Source: Rhizophagus sp. LPA8_4_AMF
Lineage: Eukaryota; Glomeromycota; Glomeromycetes; Glomerales; Glomeraceae
Direction: 5' to 3'
Length of the DNA: 51,807 bases
Assembly (NCBI GenBank): GCA_021464525.1
Contig: JADRCO010000119.1
Span: 1-51,807 of the forward strand
Below, piece by piece: positions 11,560 through 22,940 of the stretch. The position numbers and the translations under genes were made by a program. The notes below the pieces were generated by a model. That model was given only the letters and a program-made list of their open reading frames with translations, was not told the DNA's origin and did not search any database. Position 1 is the stretch's first letter. Each line of letters begins with the position of its first letter.

Positions 11560-13060
11560 AGCATTAGGTAATACTGGGGACGTATAGAAGTAGAAATAAG
11601 AATTATTATAAGCAAATCAAAAATTTATTACTTACAGGAAAAGAAAATAAAGTTAATCATTGTAGAAAATGTATAATTATCAGACGCCAATAAAATAAAA
11701 TAGAACGTGATGCAACTAATATTAAATAGGATACAAACAGTTAACAACACTCGTAATTAACTTGAATTTTTAATTTTTTTTTTTTCTCAGAAATTTCTTT
11801 AACTTGATTGCTTAATGTTAAATTTTTTGACGAAATTCTTTTTATTTAATGATGTTAAAGAAGCACTTCGATCTACTATCTTCCGCGATTATCTTTTATT
11901 TCAATTGATGTAGATGCGCTTCTTTAACTTCTTATATTCAACCCCAAAATAAAAACACTTGAAAAAGGAATAGTTAAAGAAAAATAAAAATGATGACGTT
12001 AATTATTTGAATATAAAGAATTTGACAACATTAAACGAAATCTGTAAAAGAAGGTTCGTATTGAATAGAGCGACAAATTCAAGTTGCACTAAAAGATCAC
12101 ATTGAAGAAAATGATAAAATTATATTTAAATCCGTGATGTAATTAATAATGTAAAGAAAAAAATTTAGTTTTTATTTTATTTTTTTACTATTCAACCAAA
12201 ACTTTGTATGATTCACGCTCACTAAAATATAATTCGTTGAATAACGTGTTATAAACATCTAAGACCTTTAGAAATTTTTATTTCTGAAGTATTTCTGACA
12301 AGAAAATATGGTGCATTAATAAAAATATGAAATTATATTTAGACCAAACTCAAAATTAGGTATTCAGCACATTTTTGATTGGCCAGGTACAATCAAAATA
12401 TCGCTTAAAGCAGAAAATCATCGCCATGAACGAAAGGTTATTTAAGTAATTTAGGCAATTTATCCTTACAATCTGTTGGTTTAATTATATTAATGTCTGA
12501 TATGAACAATCTTACCGGTTATGAAGAATATGTTAATGAAGAAAATTTAATAAATTATGTACAATAGAGGAACTTCATTAGAATGACATTGAATATTATT
12601 TGTATATTGAAACATAAACATTTACACTAAATGAGGCGTAATCTTTATACCTACAAACAGCTTTTGCAGAAAAAATTTACGTATAAATTTACTAATGAGT
12701 TCGACAATTTTAATCCGAGGAAATTTCATGACGTAATGTAGATCACTTTATGTGATATTGGATTAGAGGTCATTGGATTTCTCAATCGTAGGTAATATGC
12801 GTTCCATATAAAAACGTGTTTTATATATATTTGTTTTCCGTAAATGTATCATAGCATTGGAATTTATAATGGCTTGCTTAACGATCATGTGACATATTTT
12901 GGTTTTTAAAGAAATATGGAGAAATCTTCGAGCAAAATTTTTTATAGGAGATATATTAATCGAGCGTCGAACGATACAATATTTTATATAGACTTTACTG
13001 AATATTTTATAAATATATACTGCATGGGAAAGCGTTTTAATAACTCGAAAAAGGATCAAA
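11560..13060 (+). pseudogene. Decayed third paralogue of the four-helix/kinase family
   Basis: Collinear but broken similarity to the neighbouring genes: a helical-domain piece near 11680-11745, the N-lobe start (EDIKYFEYSEF-like) near 11995-12110, the hinge and alphaE exon near 12520-12640, a DIGLE piece in place of DFGLS near 12750-12770, a YSLGV-like piece near 12843-12870, and the NDTPFEYSRLY-like C-lobe near 12970-13010. Many stops and frame changes are present. The ORF on the opposite strand at 12763-13059 is a shadow of this relic. Confidence 0.65.
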
Positions 13061-13647
13061 TAAAGGAAATAAGGTTATAAATTCCTAATAAGTTCCAAAG
13101 AAGAAAGCGTTATTGATGAACGAAATAATCTTTTTAAATTTTCGTCTTAATTTGGTACAAAATCAATTTGCGCGGCAATGAAATGATGATAGAGTTAATT
13201 GGTTAAAATTGGGAGGATATGATTCACATGAATAAAAAAAAATGAAAAATTTGAAAAATAACGTAAAAAGAAAAAAATTCCAATAAAAAATATGAGCGGA
13301 AGAAGAGAGGGTAGATGTGTATAAAAAGGATTAGATGATAAAGATGTAATGGAGTACACAGTATTTAAAAGAACCGGTTTATATAATAATAAAATCCGAG
13401 TTTAATTACACTGCACCAACCAGACCTGTATTAATGCATACTTAGAGAAAAAAAAACTGTACACGCGTACTTGATTTACTTATTTTTATTTTTATTTTTT
13501 TTTTTGAAATTTGATACCAGCATTACTAACAACATAGGAAATATAATTCTTTTCAAGAAAATATTTAAACCATTTATCCTTATAAAAATCAATTATTATA
13601 ATTATTATTTTTTATGTGTTATATATAATGTAATAAGGTAGTTGCTG
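13061..13647. other. Intergenic, no gene seen
   Basis: AT-rich spacer with A and T runs (13445-13505). No coding signal recognised; it should hold the 3' region of the RNase III-fold gene. Confidence 0.5.
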
Positions 13648-15620
13648 TTAGATGTGTCGATCGTCCACCACATTTTTAATTGGTATTTTCTCATTCGTAT
13701 CATTAATCTGTATTCCTACAAACTTTCCATTTCTCACCAAATTATCCATAGTAGGTCCAATAAGTTTTCTAATAAAATCAACAGCAACTTCCCTTCCACC
13801 ATCCATAATTATAGCTGCCAATAATGACGTCAAAACATTAGCCATTTCTTTTTCACCCAAAAAAGGTTTTCTGGCATAAATTAGGTCTTGTAATTTCAAC
13901 ATCTTGGCAAATTTACAAAGTCTATAATTACTACATAAATAATTGTGAATTTGTTCAAGTAAATCCGGTGTTAATTGATCTTCAAATTTTTCATACGCCA
14001 ATTGTGAAATTGTTGTGCTTAAAATACAATCACCAAAAATTTCAAGTCTCACATAATCAAAACAATTTTGATGATCAGAATGAACTGATCTGTGAGTGAG
14101 AGCTAACCTCAAGTACTTTTGATTTTTAAAGACAGGTATTTGAACTATAGACGCATTTTGATCATTCGAAAAGGCTTGATCAAAAAAATGTTATTATAAT
14201 TAAAAAGAAAAAATTATAATTAAAAAAAAAAGTTATAATTAAAAAAAAAGTTATAATTAAAAAAAAAAGTTATAAATAAATAAAACAGAACAAAAATATT
14301 ATATTATTTTTCGTTACCGTATGAATTTCGAAAACTTGATGAAGAACGTTCGCTACCTTTAACACGTTTTTTGGAATTTTGACCATCATCATCGAGCTCT
14401 TCTAATCGACGTTTAGCAGTATTTAACATAAATTTTTTGAAATCATCCCGATCAAACCAATTTATCATTAAATTATCTTGACTTTGAACAGATTTCACAG
14501 ATTTCACTCTAGAATTTAAAGGAATCCTTTCGTTCATTACATTATTTTCATCATCATTTAATATAGGTGATTTTACTCGTGGTCTAACATTATCATCGTT
14601 ATCTAAATCAATGGGAAATTCTGGAGTTCCGAATTGTGATCTAGCCTGTTTACCTTTCTTTTTGTTCTTCTTAAAAGAAGTTTTATCAGTATTGACAATA
14701 TTTTTTACGATGGCCAACTCCCCTTGCGTTATTGAAGTTTTCTGATCTTCTTTGCTTGTATTTAAACAATTTTCTTGAGATGATTGAACAACTGGTGATG
14801 AAGAATCCTGTTCAAAACAAAAATGATCAATTAAAGCGATCATAGACTTTCGCGCATCTTCAACAGCTTTATGAAAAGGTTCTATCGATTCCTGATTCGA
14901 CTTTTGTTGCGATTTTATATCAGGAATAAAATTATCATCTGAATTTGATGAAGTCGAAGAATCTGTTATAGTGTTATCATGTATGTTACAATCTTCTGGT
15001 AAAGTAGAAAATTCAGCTACATCAATTTCAAAGCATTCTTTTTCATTAAATTCTCTATTATCAACTTTTTCGGAAATTTGAAAATTTTTCTCAGCAGGTT
15101 TTGTTGAAACTGAATCTAATTCTGTATCAGTATCCATTTCAATAAATTCATCAGATGAATAACCGGATGGAACCGGATTCTTCATAATAGCCGCTTTATA
15201 AGCTTTATATCTTTTACGATAACTTTCACTAACAATATCCGAAGGAATTTTTAATTTAAATATAGGACCTTTCTTTTGTGGTGGTTTTTTTGATCTTATA
15301 AATGTTTCTGGATTATCATCTTTTTCAGTTTCATTTTCTGATGATGGTTTCTTTCGAAATTTTTCATCATTTTCATTTCTTGATAAATATTTATCATCAG
15401 ATTTTATCAATAAATTTCTTGTAGTATTAGTTGTAGTAGTAGTTGTAGTAGTTGTTGTAGTAGTTGTTGTAGTAGGTGTTGTATCAGTATTTTCTATAAT
15501 ATTCTTATATTTTTCAGATTCTTCATCATTTACAGTAGCCTGACAATCTTTATAACAACATAAACTATGAATAATACCAGTTTTCTTATCAGTTACCATG
15601 TAATGACTGTGAAACACCAT
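13648..15620 (-). CDS. RNase III-fold protein with long disordered N-terminus, probably non-catalytic
   Basis: Two-exon model: 15620-14318 and 14174-13648, a phase-1 intron at both ends, about 609 residues. The first 434 residues are low complexity: a poly-Thr run near 48-64, acidic and Ser-rich stretches, and a KKRVK basic cluster near its end suggesting nuclear location. Residues about 455-590 have the RNase III fold: LRLALTHRS, then LEIFGD (normally LEFLGD), then ANVLTSLLAA with IIMDGG. Of the usual four metal ligands Glu479 and Asp483 remain, while the ADVFEAL-type pair is Asn547 and Thr550. That predicts loss of cleavage. There is no dsRNA-binding domain after it. Related non-catalytic RNase III folds occur in mitochondrial ribosomal proteins mL44 and mL57, but the long N-terminus does not fit those. 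The two exons could be separate genes if the intron is wrong; the exact phase match argues for one. Confidence 0.7.
14196..14280. repeat. A-rich tandem repeat inside the RNase III-fold gene intron
   Basis: About four copies of an 18-20-base unit (A-run followed by GTTATAATTA). It lies wholly within the predicted intron. Confidence 0.8.
15421..15482 (-). repeat. Trinucleotide run encoding poly-Thr
   Basis: GTA/GTT triplets on the plus strand are ACN codons on the minus strand and encode the Thr run of the RNase III-fold protein. Likely length-variable. Confidence 0.8.
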
Positions 15621-16690
15621 TTTGTTTTGAAAGGGTTTGAAAGGTATGAAAGTAAGTTTTTTTTTGTCACATGTAGGGGATTATTGTGTATTTATATGTT
15701 TTGAAATGATCGGCATATGTTGTACCATAAGCCGCATATTGAAGGAAACAATGAAGGGTTGAAAACTATTTCTATATATAGAAATATCATATGACGTGTG
15801 GCACTCCACTTCGTAAGTTAATCACGTGAAGTAGTTTCGATTTCGGACCAATACCGGTAATACACATAATTTTACACCCAATGAGTAATGAATGAGTGGA
15901 TTTCAAAAAAATATTAGCAAAAAGAATTTTCACATAAATTTGAATAAATAAAAATATTAACTTTAAATTACCGGATAAATAAGGCTAATAAGACATGTGA
16001 CAAAATCATCATTACATTCTTATTTTGATCAGAGTTACGTGATTTACGCTCCGATTTTCCGACTACTGAGATTTTTAAGATTAATATCTCGATGACGTAT
16101 TAAAATATTTAAATTTAAACATTGAAATTTTTTTTTTTTTTGACGATTAAAAAATTTTTTGACGAATAAATAATATAAAATTTCATTAAAAATCTGTTGT
16201 AATAAATGTAGAATCAAGATCGAAATTTTTTATCATTATGAAAAAAAAAGGTTTACCAAAATAAAACGAGTACTTAAGTCGACATGACTTAAAATGTAAA
16301 TATTTCTTTTTAGTTCAATATAGTACTTGATAGGATAATTGAATCAGACGCCATATGATCCATTCAATTGGTCAGTGAAAATGCGTGATTTATTTGATAT
16401 TAATTATTGAAAATATGTGAGAACGTAAATTTGTATTAATTTGGTTTCCATTAATTAATGATATTGTTAAAATATACGTGCAAAAAACTTATTTATAACT
16501 GATATATAAATGATTAATAACCTAATATAAATTTACATTTAAAAGTATTTTTTTGTAAATTTTTTTATTAATGATGTTGAAAACAACAAATCTTTCGCCT
16601 CTTTTAAGATATATTGAACATTACTTGAAAGATTGTGAGTATTATGTAGTTATTTTAAATGTAGCAAATTTTGAAACATTAAAGAAATAA
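15621..16690. other. Intergenic, no gene seen
   Basis: Upstream region of the RNase III-fold gene followed by AT-rich spacer. No recognisable coding segment. Confidence 0.5.
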
Positions 16691-16699
16691 ATAAAAGAT

Positions 16700-17000
16700 T
16701 CAAAAATCGGCAACGTATGATCGGAGACGATATTGAAAAATTTAGTGAATAAAATATTAAAAATAATTTGATTCAGAGTTAGTGAAATGAAATTATGATA
16801 TTTATAAAATTATAAGGTTCGATATCAAGAAATTACAAGCGGAAATATTTTTTTTTCGTGACTTTTCATGTTATACAGTAGAACGAGATACTATGGATTA
16901 CGTTAGGTAAAAAGCCTTAGTTAAGAAGATACACTTTAGAATAATAAATAATTTTTATAAGTGGCGATCCAAAATACAGAATATTAAATCTTTATTTAAT
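16700..17000 (+). pseudogene. Relic of a kinase C-lobe from the four-helix/kinase family
   Basis: Collinear with the last exon of the 8505 gene. It shares the block encoding EITSG, the stretch around GTAGAACGAGATA (VERD), a decayed NLRED segment, and the GGCGATCCA..A.AGA block (GDPEKR). All frames are broken. It lies beyond the RNase III-fold gene, so the duplicated array once extended across that gene or the piece was moved. Confidence 0.55.
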
Positions 17001-17312
17001 TCTAACAACGCATATTTTAACTTCGATTATTTTAAACTCATTGGTTAATTGGCTTTTTGACAAATATTTGAACATTCCTAATTAATAATTCGGTTTAATT
17101 TAAATTTTAGGTTAGTAGTAATACAATATACAACATTGGAAGCTCATCTGATTCAATTTTTACTGCGAATTAACAAGTTTTATTTAAAAATAGCTTAAAT
17201 CACGTGATATATATATTTTTCCTTTAGTTACATATTCATAAAATTCATATTTCTAACCATATAAAATAATACATAATTTCTTAATTTCATATTTATATTC
17301 ATAAATTACTAA

Positions 17313-18794
17313 TCATTTATCATCATCAATACTAATATTAAAATTATTGGTATCTTGTATTTTCAATGATGAATTTGTTATTTCAGCTTCAATTTCATAT
17401 TTACGAGGATACCAACCTTCATTAAAAATATAAATTATAGCGTTACCAAAACCACCAAATGTAACAAGAGCACCTAAAATATAAGTCCAAGTTTCACGAA
17501 CCTATAAAAAAAATAAATTCGTTTTAAAAAAAAAAAATGTTTGTAAAAAAGACATTAAATTATAATACATACAGTAGTCCATCTAGTAGCAATATTAATT
17601 TGTACAGGAAGCCATTGAAGAATAAATAATAATATATAACTAATAATTTTCCAAGCAGCTTTTTTTTCAATTTTAGCAAGTCTTAATCTATTGATAGTTT
17701 CAATTTCTTCAGTTTTATTATCAAATGTACGATTACTAATTATATTATTTATAGAATTAGTATTTTGTAATTTAATTGTATATAAAGTCATAAAATAACA
17801 ATAACATATGATTATCAAAATTGATGTTATTATTACGAATAATAATGTAAATGATACTCTTTGCCCTGATTTTCCGTTACACCTGGTATATTAACCAATA
17901 AAGGAACCAAATTAATCAAACTAATTTTTTTTTTTAATCTAATATTTAAATCAAGAATAACAACATACCAATATTTACGTGGACCATGATTATTAATATT
18001 AATTAATTGAAATATTATAGCAGCAGTCATTATTATTACCCAAAGTTTATAATCATATTTTCCACGATAAAAATATTTTTCGTGACAAACACGTAAATAT
18101 GTCGTTACTCTATTAAAATAAAGAACATCAAATTAATAGAATCATTACCGAATTAACAGAATTAACATCAAATTAACAGAATCAACACCGATTTAATAGA
18201 ATTAACATCGATTAACATTGATAAACTTACGCTATAACACCGTATAATGATAAATTCATTAATAAAAATAGCCAATGAAAAATACAGATTATGTTACACA
18301 TTGGTTGACCCCAAACTTCAGCGTAAATTGCTGTATGAATCTAAATCATTGTAAAAAAAATCATTTAATTTTTCAACTCGATACATCGATGTAAATTTTA
18401 ATATACTTACAACGTTTACAAAAAAATTTGTATCGATCAAGAAATCTAGATTAAAAAACAAAATTAATAACTAATAACTACTAGTTATTATATAAAATTT
18501 ATTTAAATGATTCTTACCACTACATGCGGTGTAAAATGGAAGCCTATGAATCATTTTTAAATTTTTATCGTTCAATCTCCATTGTTCATAAGTTCTATAA
18601 AATACATAAATACATCCACACCAACCCAATATAGACATTGTAATCGAAAAATATATTACAGTATAAAATTGCTCTATATTATCTGGATTATCTAACCGGA
18701 CATTTGGGGAAGATTTTGGTGTATTTTGAGCCAAAACATTAAGGACATTAGAAAAAAATATCGTAAATAACGATATTATAGTAGAGGACTTCAT
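17313..18794 (-). CDS. Seven-helix G-protein-coupled-receptor-like protein (copy 1)
   Basis: Six-exon model: 18794-18518, 18445-18411, 18340-18231, 18109-17969, 17882-17573, 17501-17313, 353 residues. It starts with a likely signal peptide (MKSSTIISLFTIFF, cut near LAQ). Seven hydrophobic helices follow: ITMSILGWCG, the NFFVNVIHTAIYAEV helix, ICIFHWLFLLMN, WVIIMTAAIIF, LFVIITSILIIICYCYF, ISYILLFILQWLPVQI and ILGALVTFGGFGNAIIYIF. The WLPVQI helix 6 and GNAIIYIFNEGW helix 7 are typical of fungal receptor-like proteins of the cAMP-receptor/Git3 type. The third inner loop and the C-terminus are hydrophilic. The ligand is unknown. An upstream in-frame ATG at 18821 would remove the N-terminal hydrophobic start, so 18794 is preferred. 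Confidence 0.8.
18125..18220. repeat. Short tandem repeat in receptor copy 1 intron
   Basis: Imperfect repeats of an ATTAACAGAATTAACATC-like unit lie between the third and fourth exons. Confidence 0.7.
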
Positions 18795-21183
18795 ATTAAT
18801 ATGAGGGGAGGAAATTATCAAATTAAAAAGAACAAAAGTCGATTAAAAGGAATGACAAGTAATATTAAATATATAGTAATTTTAACAAATAAATAAATCT
18901 TTAAAAAGTAAATTGACTCAAATTTATTTATTTGGGGTATCGGATAAATCCTTGATGAACCTATTGGCAACAGTATTTCAGAAATCATACCAGAAAAGAG
19001 AACCAGTATGTGATACAAACATTAAATACGTTTCATACATCATTATCTAAATGAATAACGGTCTTGTAATTAACTTGATTTGGAAATATCGATAAAAATT
19101 CTCATAATATAGGATGATAATTTACTAAAATTGGTAATCCCAAAAATTTTTAATTGTAAAAGTTTAATTTGGTTAGACATTTTTTAAGCACGTAATATAA
19201 TTATGTAGATATTTAAACAATTTGATCATAAACAATCAACAGAAAATCTACATTTGGTTATAAAATGTAAACAAATAAAATGTTGGTGACGTCCAAAAAG
19301 CTAAAATTTTGAAACCTTTCAATGGTAAAAGTATCATTCATGTAAATTAAAGTGTAACACAACCGAACATTTGTTTATTTCACCCCTAAATTTAATAGTA
19401 GAAACAATAATAATTATCACATAAAAGGTATGAAAAAATGGGTTAAAAGAAATCTAATTTTAAAATCTTATAAAAAGTTCGAATTGAAAAATAACGCGTG
19501 AAAATCAAAAGAAGTATACACTATATGTGTATTTTTAAGAAAATTATTTTTTTATGTATAAACATCGGATGTTAGTATATAATCTCCGCAATGTTGCAAT
19601 TGGTATTTTTTTTTTTTTTTCGTCCGCGCCACAGAATTCATACAAATTTTGTGTTAAAAAACATTTCCATATGGGACCATGTATTACTATGACAAATCTG
19701 ATAAAAGAACTGAGAATCGAGGAATTTTTAAAATTAGTTTCCAAAAAGTTCTTCTTTGCATGTTGCAATAAAAAGATTACATTTGTTCGAATTTTGATTT
19801 GAAAAAAATTGAAGTTTTTAATTAGATAATGCAATATTTCAACTTTTCTTTCGTAATATTTGGAAAAACAATTTTACAAAATAAATGGTAGAGCACAAAT
19901 AACTTTTATGCAGGTTACATTCCATGTGATGATTAAACGTTATCTTTATTTGTTACTATATTTATTTGTTTGCACACAATAATTTTTCCCCTTGGTTTCG
20001 ACTAGAATACGGGATAAAAACGGGTTCTTTTTTTTTGGGTTCTTTTTTTTTTTGGAAACGAACAAATATTTTAAGTCCGTTTAATTTAACGACTTGTGGT
20101 TAGCCCTTTTTTTTTTTTTGATCTACTTGCATTTTTTTTTTGTGTATCCAAACTTTAAACTTACGGTTTACGAAAAAAACCAGTTGGATTCTTGTCTTTG
20201 GCAATGGATTCAATGAATTTCTTAAATGGAGTTTCTATAATAAGTTTTGCAATTACTGTATAAATATTTTTTTTTTTTTGTCTATGATAAGATACAGTAT
20301 TATTTGTTTTTTTTTAGACGTAATCAAATTATCCAATAAAAATTTTCTATAACCAATCAAACTTTACCCGTTAATCAAAGTATACAGAAAATTCGTTGAC
20401 TTGGTTTATATTTTTTTAAAAAAAGTGTGTAATTTTTTTTTCGAAATTCTTTAGAGATTAATCTCTTGATCTCGTGAATATAAATTGTATGAAGATGATA
20501 TTGTTTTATTTTTACTGATCGGTAATAAGTGCTAGCTTGAATTATAAGGTACAATAATGACAATATTCTAGAATGCTGTCAGTGACTATACCTTACAAAC
20601 ATTGTGAGTCCGTTCTTTTACACCTTTGCTGAACAACTTTATAAGAAATACAGCATTTGTATAAAAACGCAGCGTCTATAAAATATAAGCGTATAAAATT
20701 GTATAAACATCGTCTTAAATGTTTTATCATTGAAAAATACTTATAAATTATTTAAATTGAAATTTTAAAATTCATTATGATAATATATTGGACTTTGAAT
20801 TTTTTTTATAGATTTCGGCTAATTAATTTGATCCATATTAGCATACTTGACTATAATAATTAACTCTTTTTATACAAATTTTATTAAATTATTTATAAAA
20901 TTTTTTTAGTATATGAATTAAATGGTTTGTTAACCGTACGTCCGTACTAAATATTACAGAATCTTAAAAACTTATTATTCAAAGTTACCCCATATCTACC
21001 CATATCATATATGTATATCATATTTATATACAGTATGGTTACTATGGTATTTCTACCATTTTACTGTCTCTTATGAAAAGTTATTTATTAATATATAAAC
21101 TTATTGCTAATTAAATTAATATCATCTTTTTTTTTTTTTGGGCTTAAAAATAATAAAAGGAAGAGAAAAAAAATTCAATTTAT
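18795..21183. other. Gene-poor spacer between receptor paralogues
   Basis: About 2.4 kb, AT-rich with several T runs (for example 19601-19620 and 20111-20120). Short frames on both strands at 19544-19834 overlap each other and match nothing I know. I see no gene. Confidence 0.5.
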
Positions 21184-21195
21184 TTACAATAATAA

Positions 21196-21236
<41 letters not shown>

Positions 21237-22940
21237 CTTCAATATTTATTATAGGTATCGTGATTTCCGTATTCTTAAATGATATATTATTTTTGTTATT
21301 TTTTTTGTTGTTTAATTCAATTAATTTATAGTTATCATTATTTAAAGATACTGATTTGTCTTGAGATCTCGTAGCATCATATTCAGTAGATTCTCTTGTA
21401 ACCCAACCCTCATTTATTACATATTGAATTGCATTACCAATTCCTCCAAATGAACGTCCTAAATAAAGAAAAAGAAAGAATTTTTAAAATTATATACCAT
21501 ATATACACACATATATTAATACTCGCTTCTTACCTATACTCGCTATAATATAAACCCAAGCATTATCATTCTAAAAAAAAAAAAAAAGATACAAATGAAA
21601 CGATATGAGCGATATGAGTTTGATAAAATATTTATAATATATACATATATATATATTTTTTTTATGTCAAATTACTCACCGAAAAAAACCTAGCCGCAGC
21701 AGAAATTTGAATAGGAACCCATTGTATAATAAAAATAAGTACGTAACTTAAAATTTTTTTAGCAGCTCTCCTTTCAATTTCAGCACGTTGTTCCAAAACA
21801 TCATTTCCAATACCATTTTCATTAGTACTATCTTTTGATAATGTCGTTATAGGACGATTTTGTACATTTATGATTTTTACTAATATATTCATGTAACAAA
21901 AACATACTACTAATAATGATGTTGTTATCATTACAAATAATATCATTGGTGAACGAACTTGTCCTGGTCTTCCCGAACACCTATAAATCGAATTTAATAA
22001 AATTGCGACAAAATTTACGAACAATAATACAACAATTAAAATAATTAAAATAATTAAACAATTTTATTCTACTTTACCAATATTTACGTGGGCCATGGTT
22101 TGGTATATTTATTAATTGAAATATCGTACTTATTATAGATACAATTATCCAAAATTTACAGTCATATCTACCATAATCAAAATACTTTTCATGACAAATT
22201 CGAAGGTAAGTCATCATCCTATATGTAAAAAAAATAAATAAATATATTTATGTCGTTCTTAATTGACACACTGTCAATTGATACACTGTCATTTAATACT
22301 TACGCTATTACACAATAGAAACATAGGTTTATTGACATAAATGCCCAATTAACTGCACTCATTATTTGACATACTGGTTCTTCCCATACTTGCGCCCTTA
22401 TAGCCGTATGCATCTAATAAAAAAAAAAAAATCAAATAATTTAAATAATTTGTAACCTAGATTTTTGAACGTAATAATAATATGAACGTAACATATATTA
22501 TATGGATACTTACAATATTTACGAAAAAGCTAGCATTTAGTAAAAGATCTAATTTAAAAAAAAAAAAAAAAAAAAAAAATAAAAAAAAAAAAAAAAAAAA
22601 AAAAAATTTAGACCCTAATAATAATAATATATGACATAATCTGCTTATTAATAAAGTTCTTACCTATACATGCAGTATAAAAAGGTAATTTATGTATCAT
22701 CACTATTCTTTTTTTATTCAATTTCCACTGTTTATAGACTCTATAGAAAACATAAAAACACCCGATAGAGCCTAGTGCGAGCATTGTCAAAGTAAGATCG
22801 ACTACATTACGAAAATTAACCTTATTAGAAGAAGTATTTAAATTTTCACGACCTGCTATAACGTCTGTGACATTAAATATTAATGTTATTATCGATATAT
22901 ATGGATATTTTATAAAAAATTTATTTGAACGATTAATCAT
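21184..22940 (-). CDS. Seven-helix G-protein-coupled-receptor-like protein (copy 2)
   Basis: Seven-exon model: 22940-22664, 22548-22514, 22413-22304, 22218-22078, 21980-21680, 21570-21534, 21458-21184, about 391 residues. The first four exons have exactly the sizes of copy 1 (277, 35, 110, 141 bases) and the proteins align throughout (YVFYR.Y.QW.LN, the LPFYTAC motif, RKYWC, IQWVPIQ, GGIGNAIQYVINEGW). The last exon of copy 1 is split here by an extra intron inside helix 7. The C-terminus runs into a 38-base A tract encoding about 12 Lys before YLLL and stop. That tail depends on homopolymer length and may be an assembly or slippage effect. Tandem duplication with copy 1 is clear; the ligand is unknown. 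Confidence 0.8.
21199..21236. repeat. 38-base T homopolymer
   Basis: On the minus strand it reads as the poly-Lys end of receptor copy 2. Its length is uncertain in any assembly. Confidence 0.85.
22252..22302. repeat. Short tandem repeat in receptor copy 2 intron
   Basis: Two copies of a TTGACACACTGTCAA-like unit lie in the same intron position as the repeat of copy 1. Confidence 0.65.

Noticed and set aside
12763-13059. 98-residue minus-strand ORF
   Set aside because: It is the opposite strand of a kinase C-lobe relic and has no domain of its own.
19544-19834. Overlapping ORFs on both strands
   Set aside because: The two frames shadow each other, and neither has a domain or splice signals.
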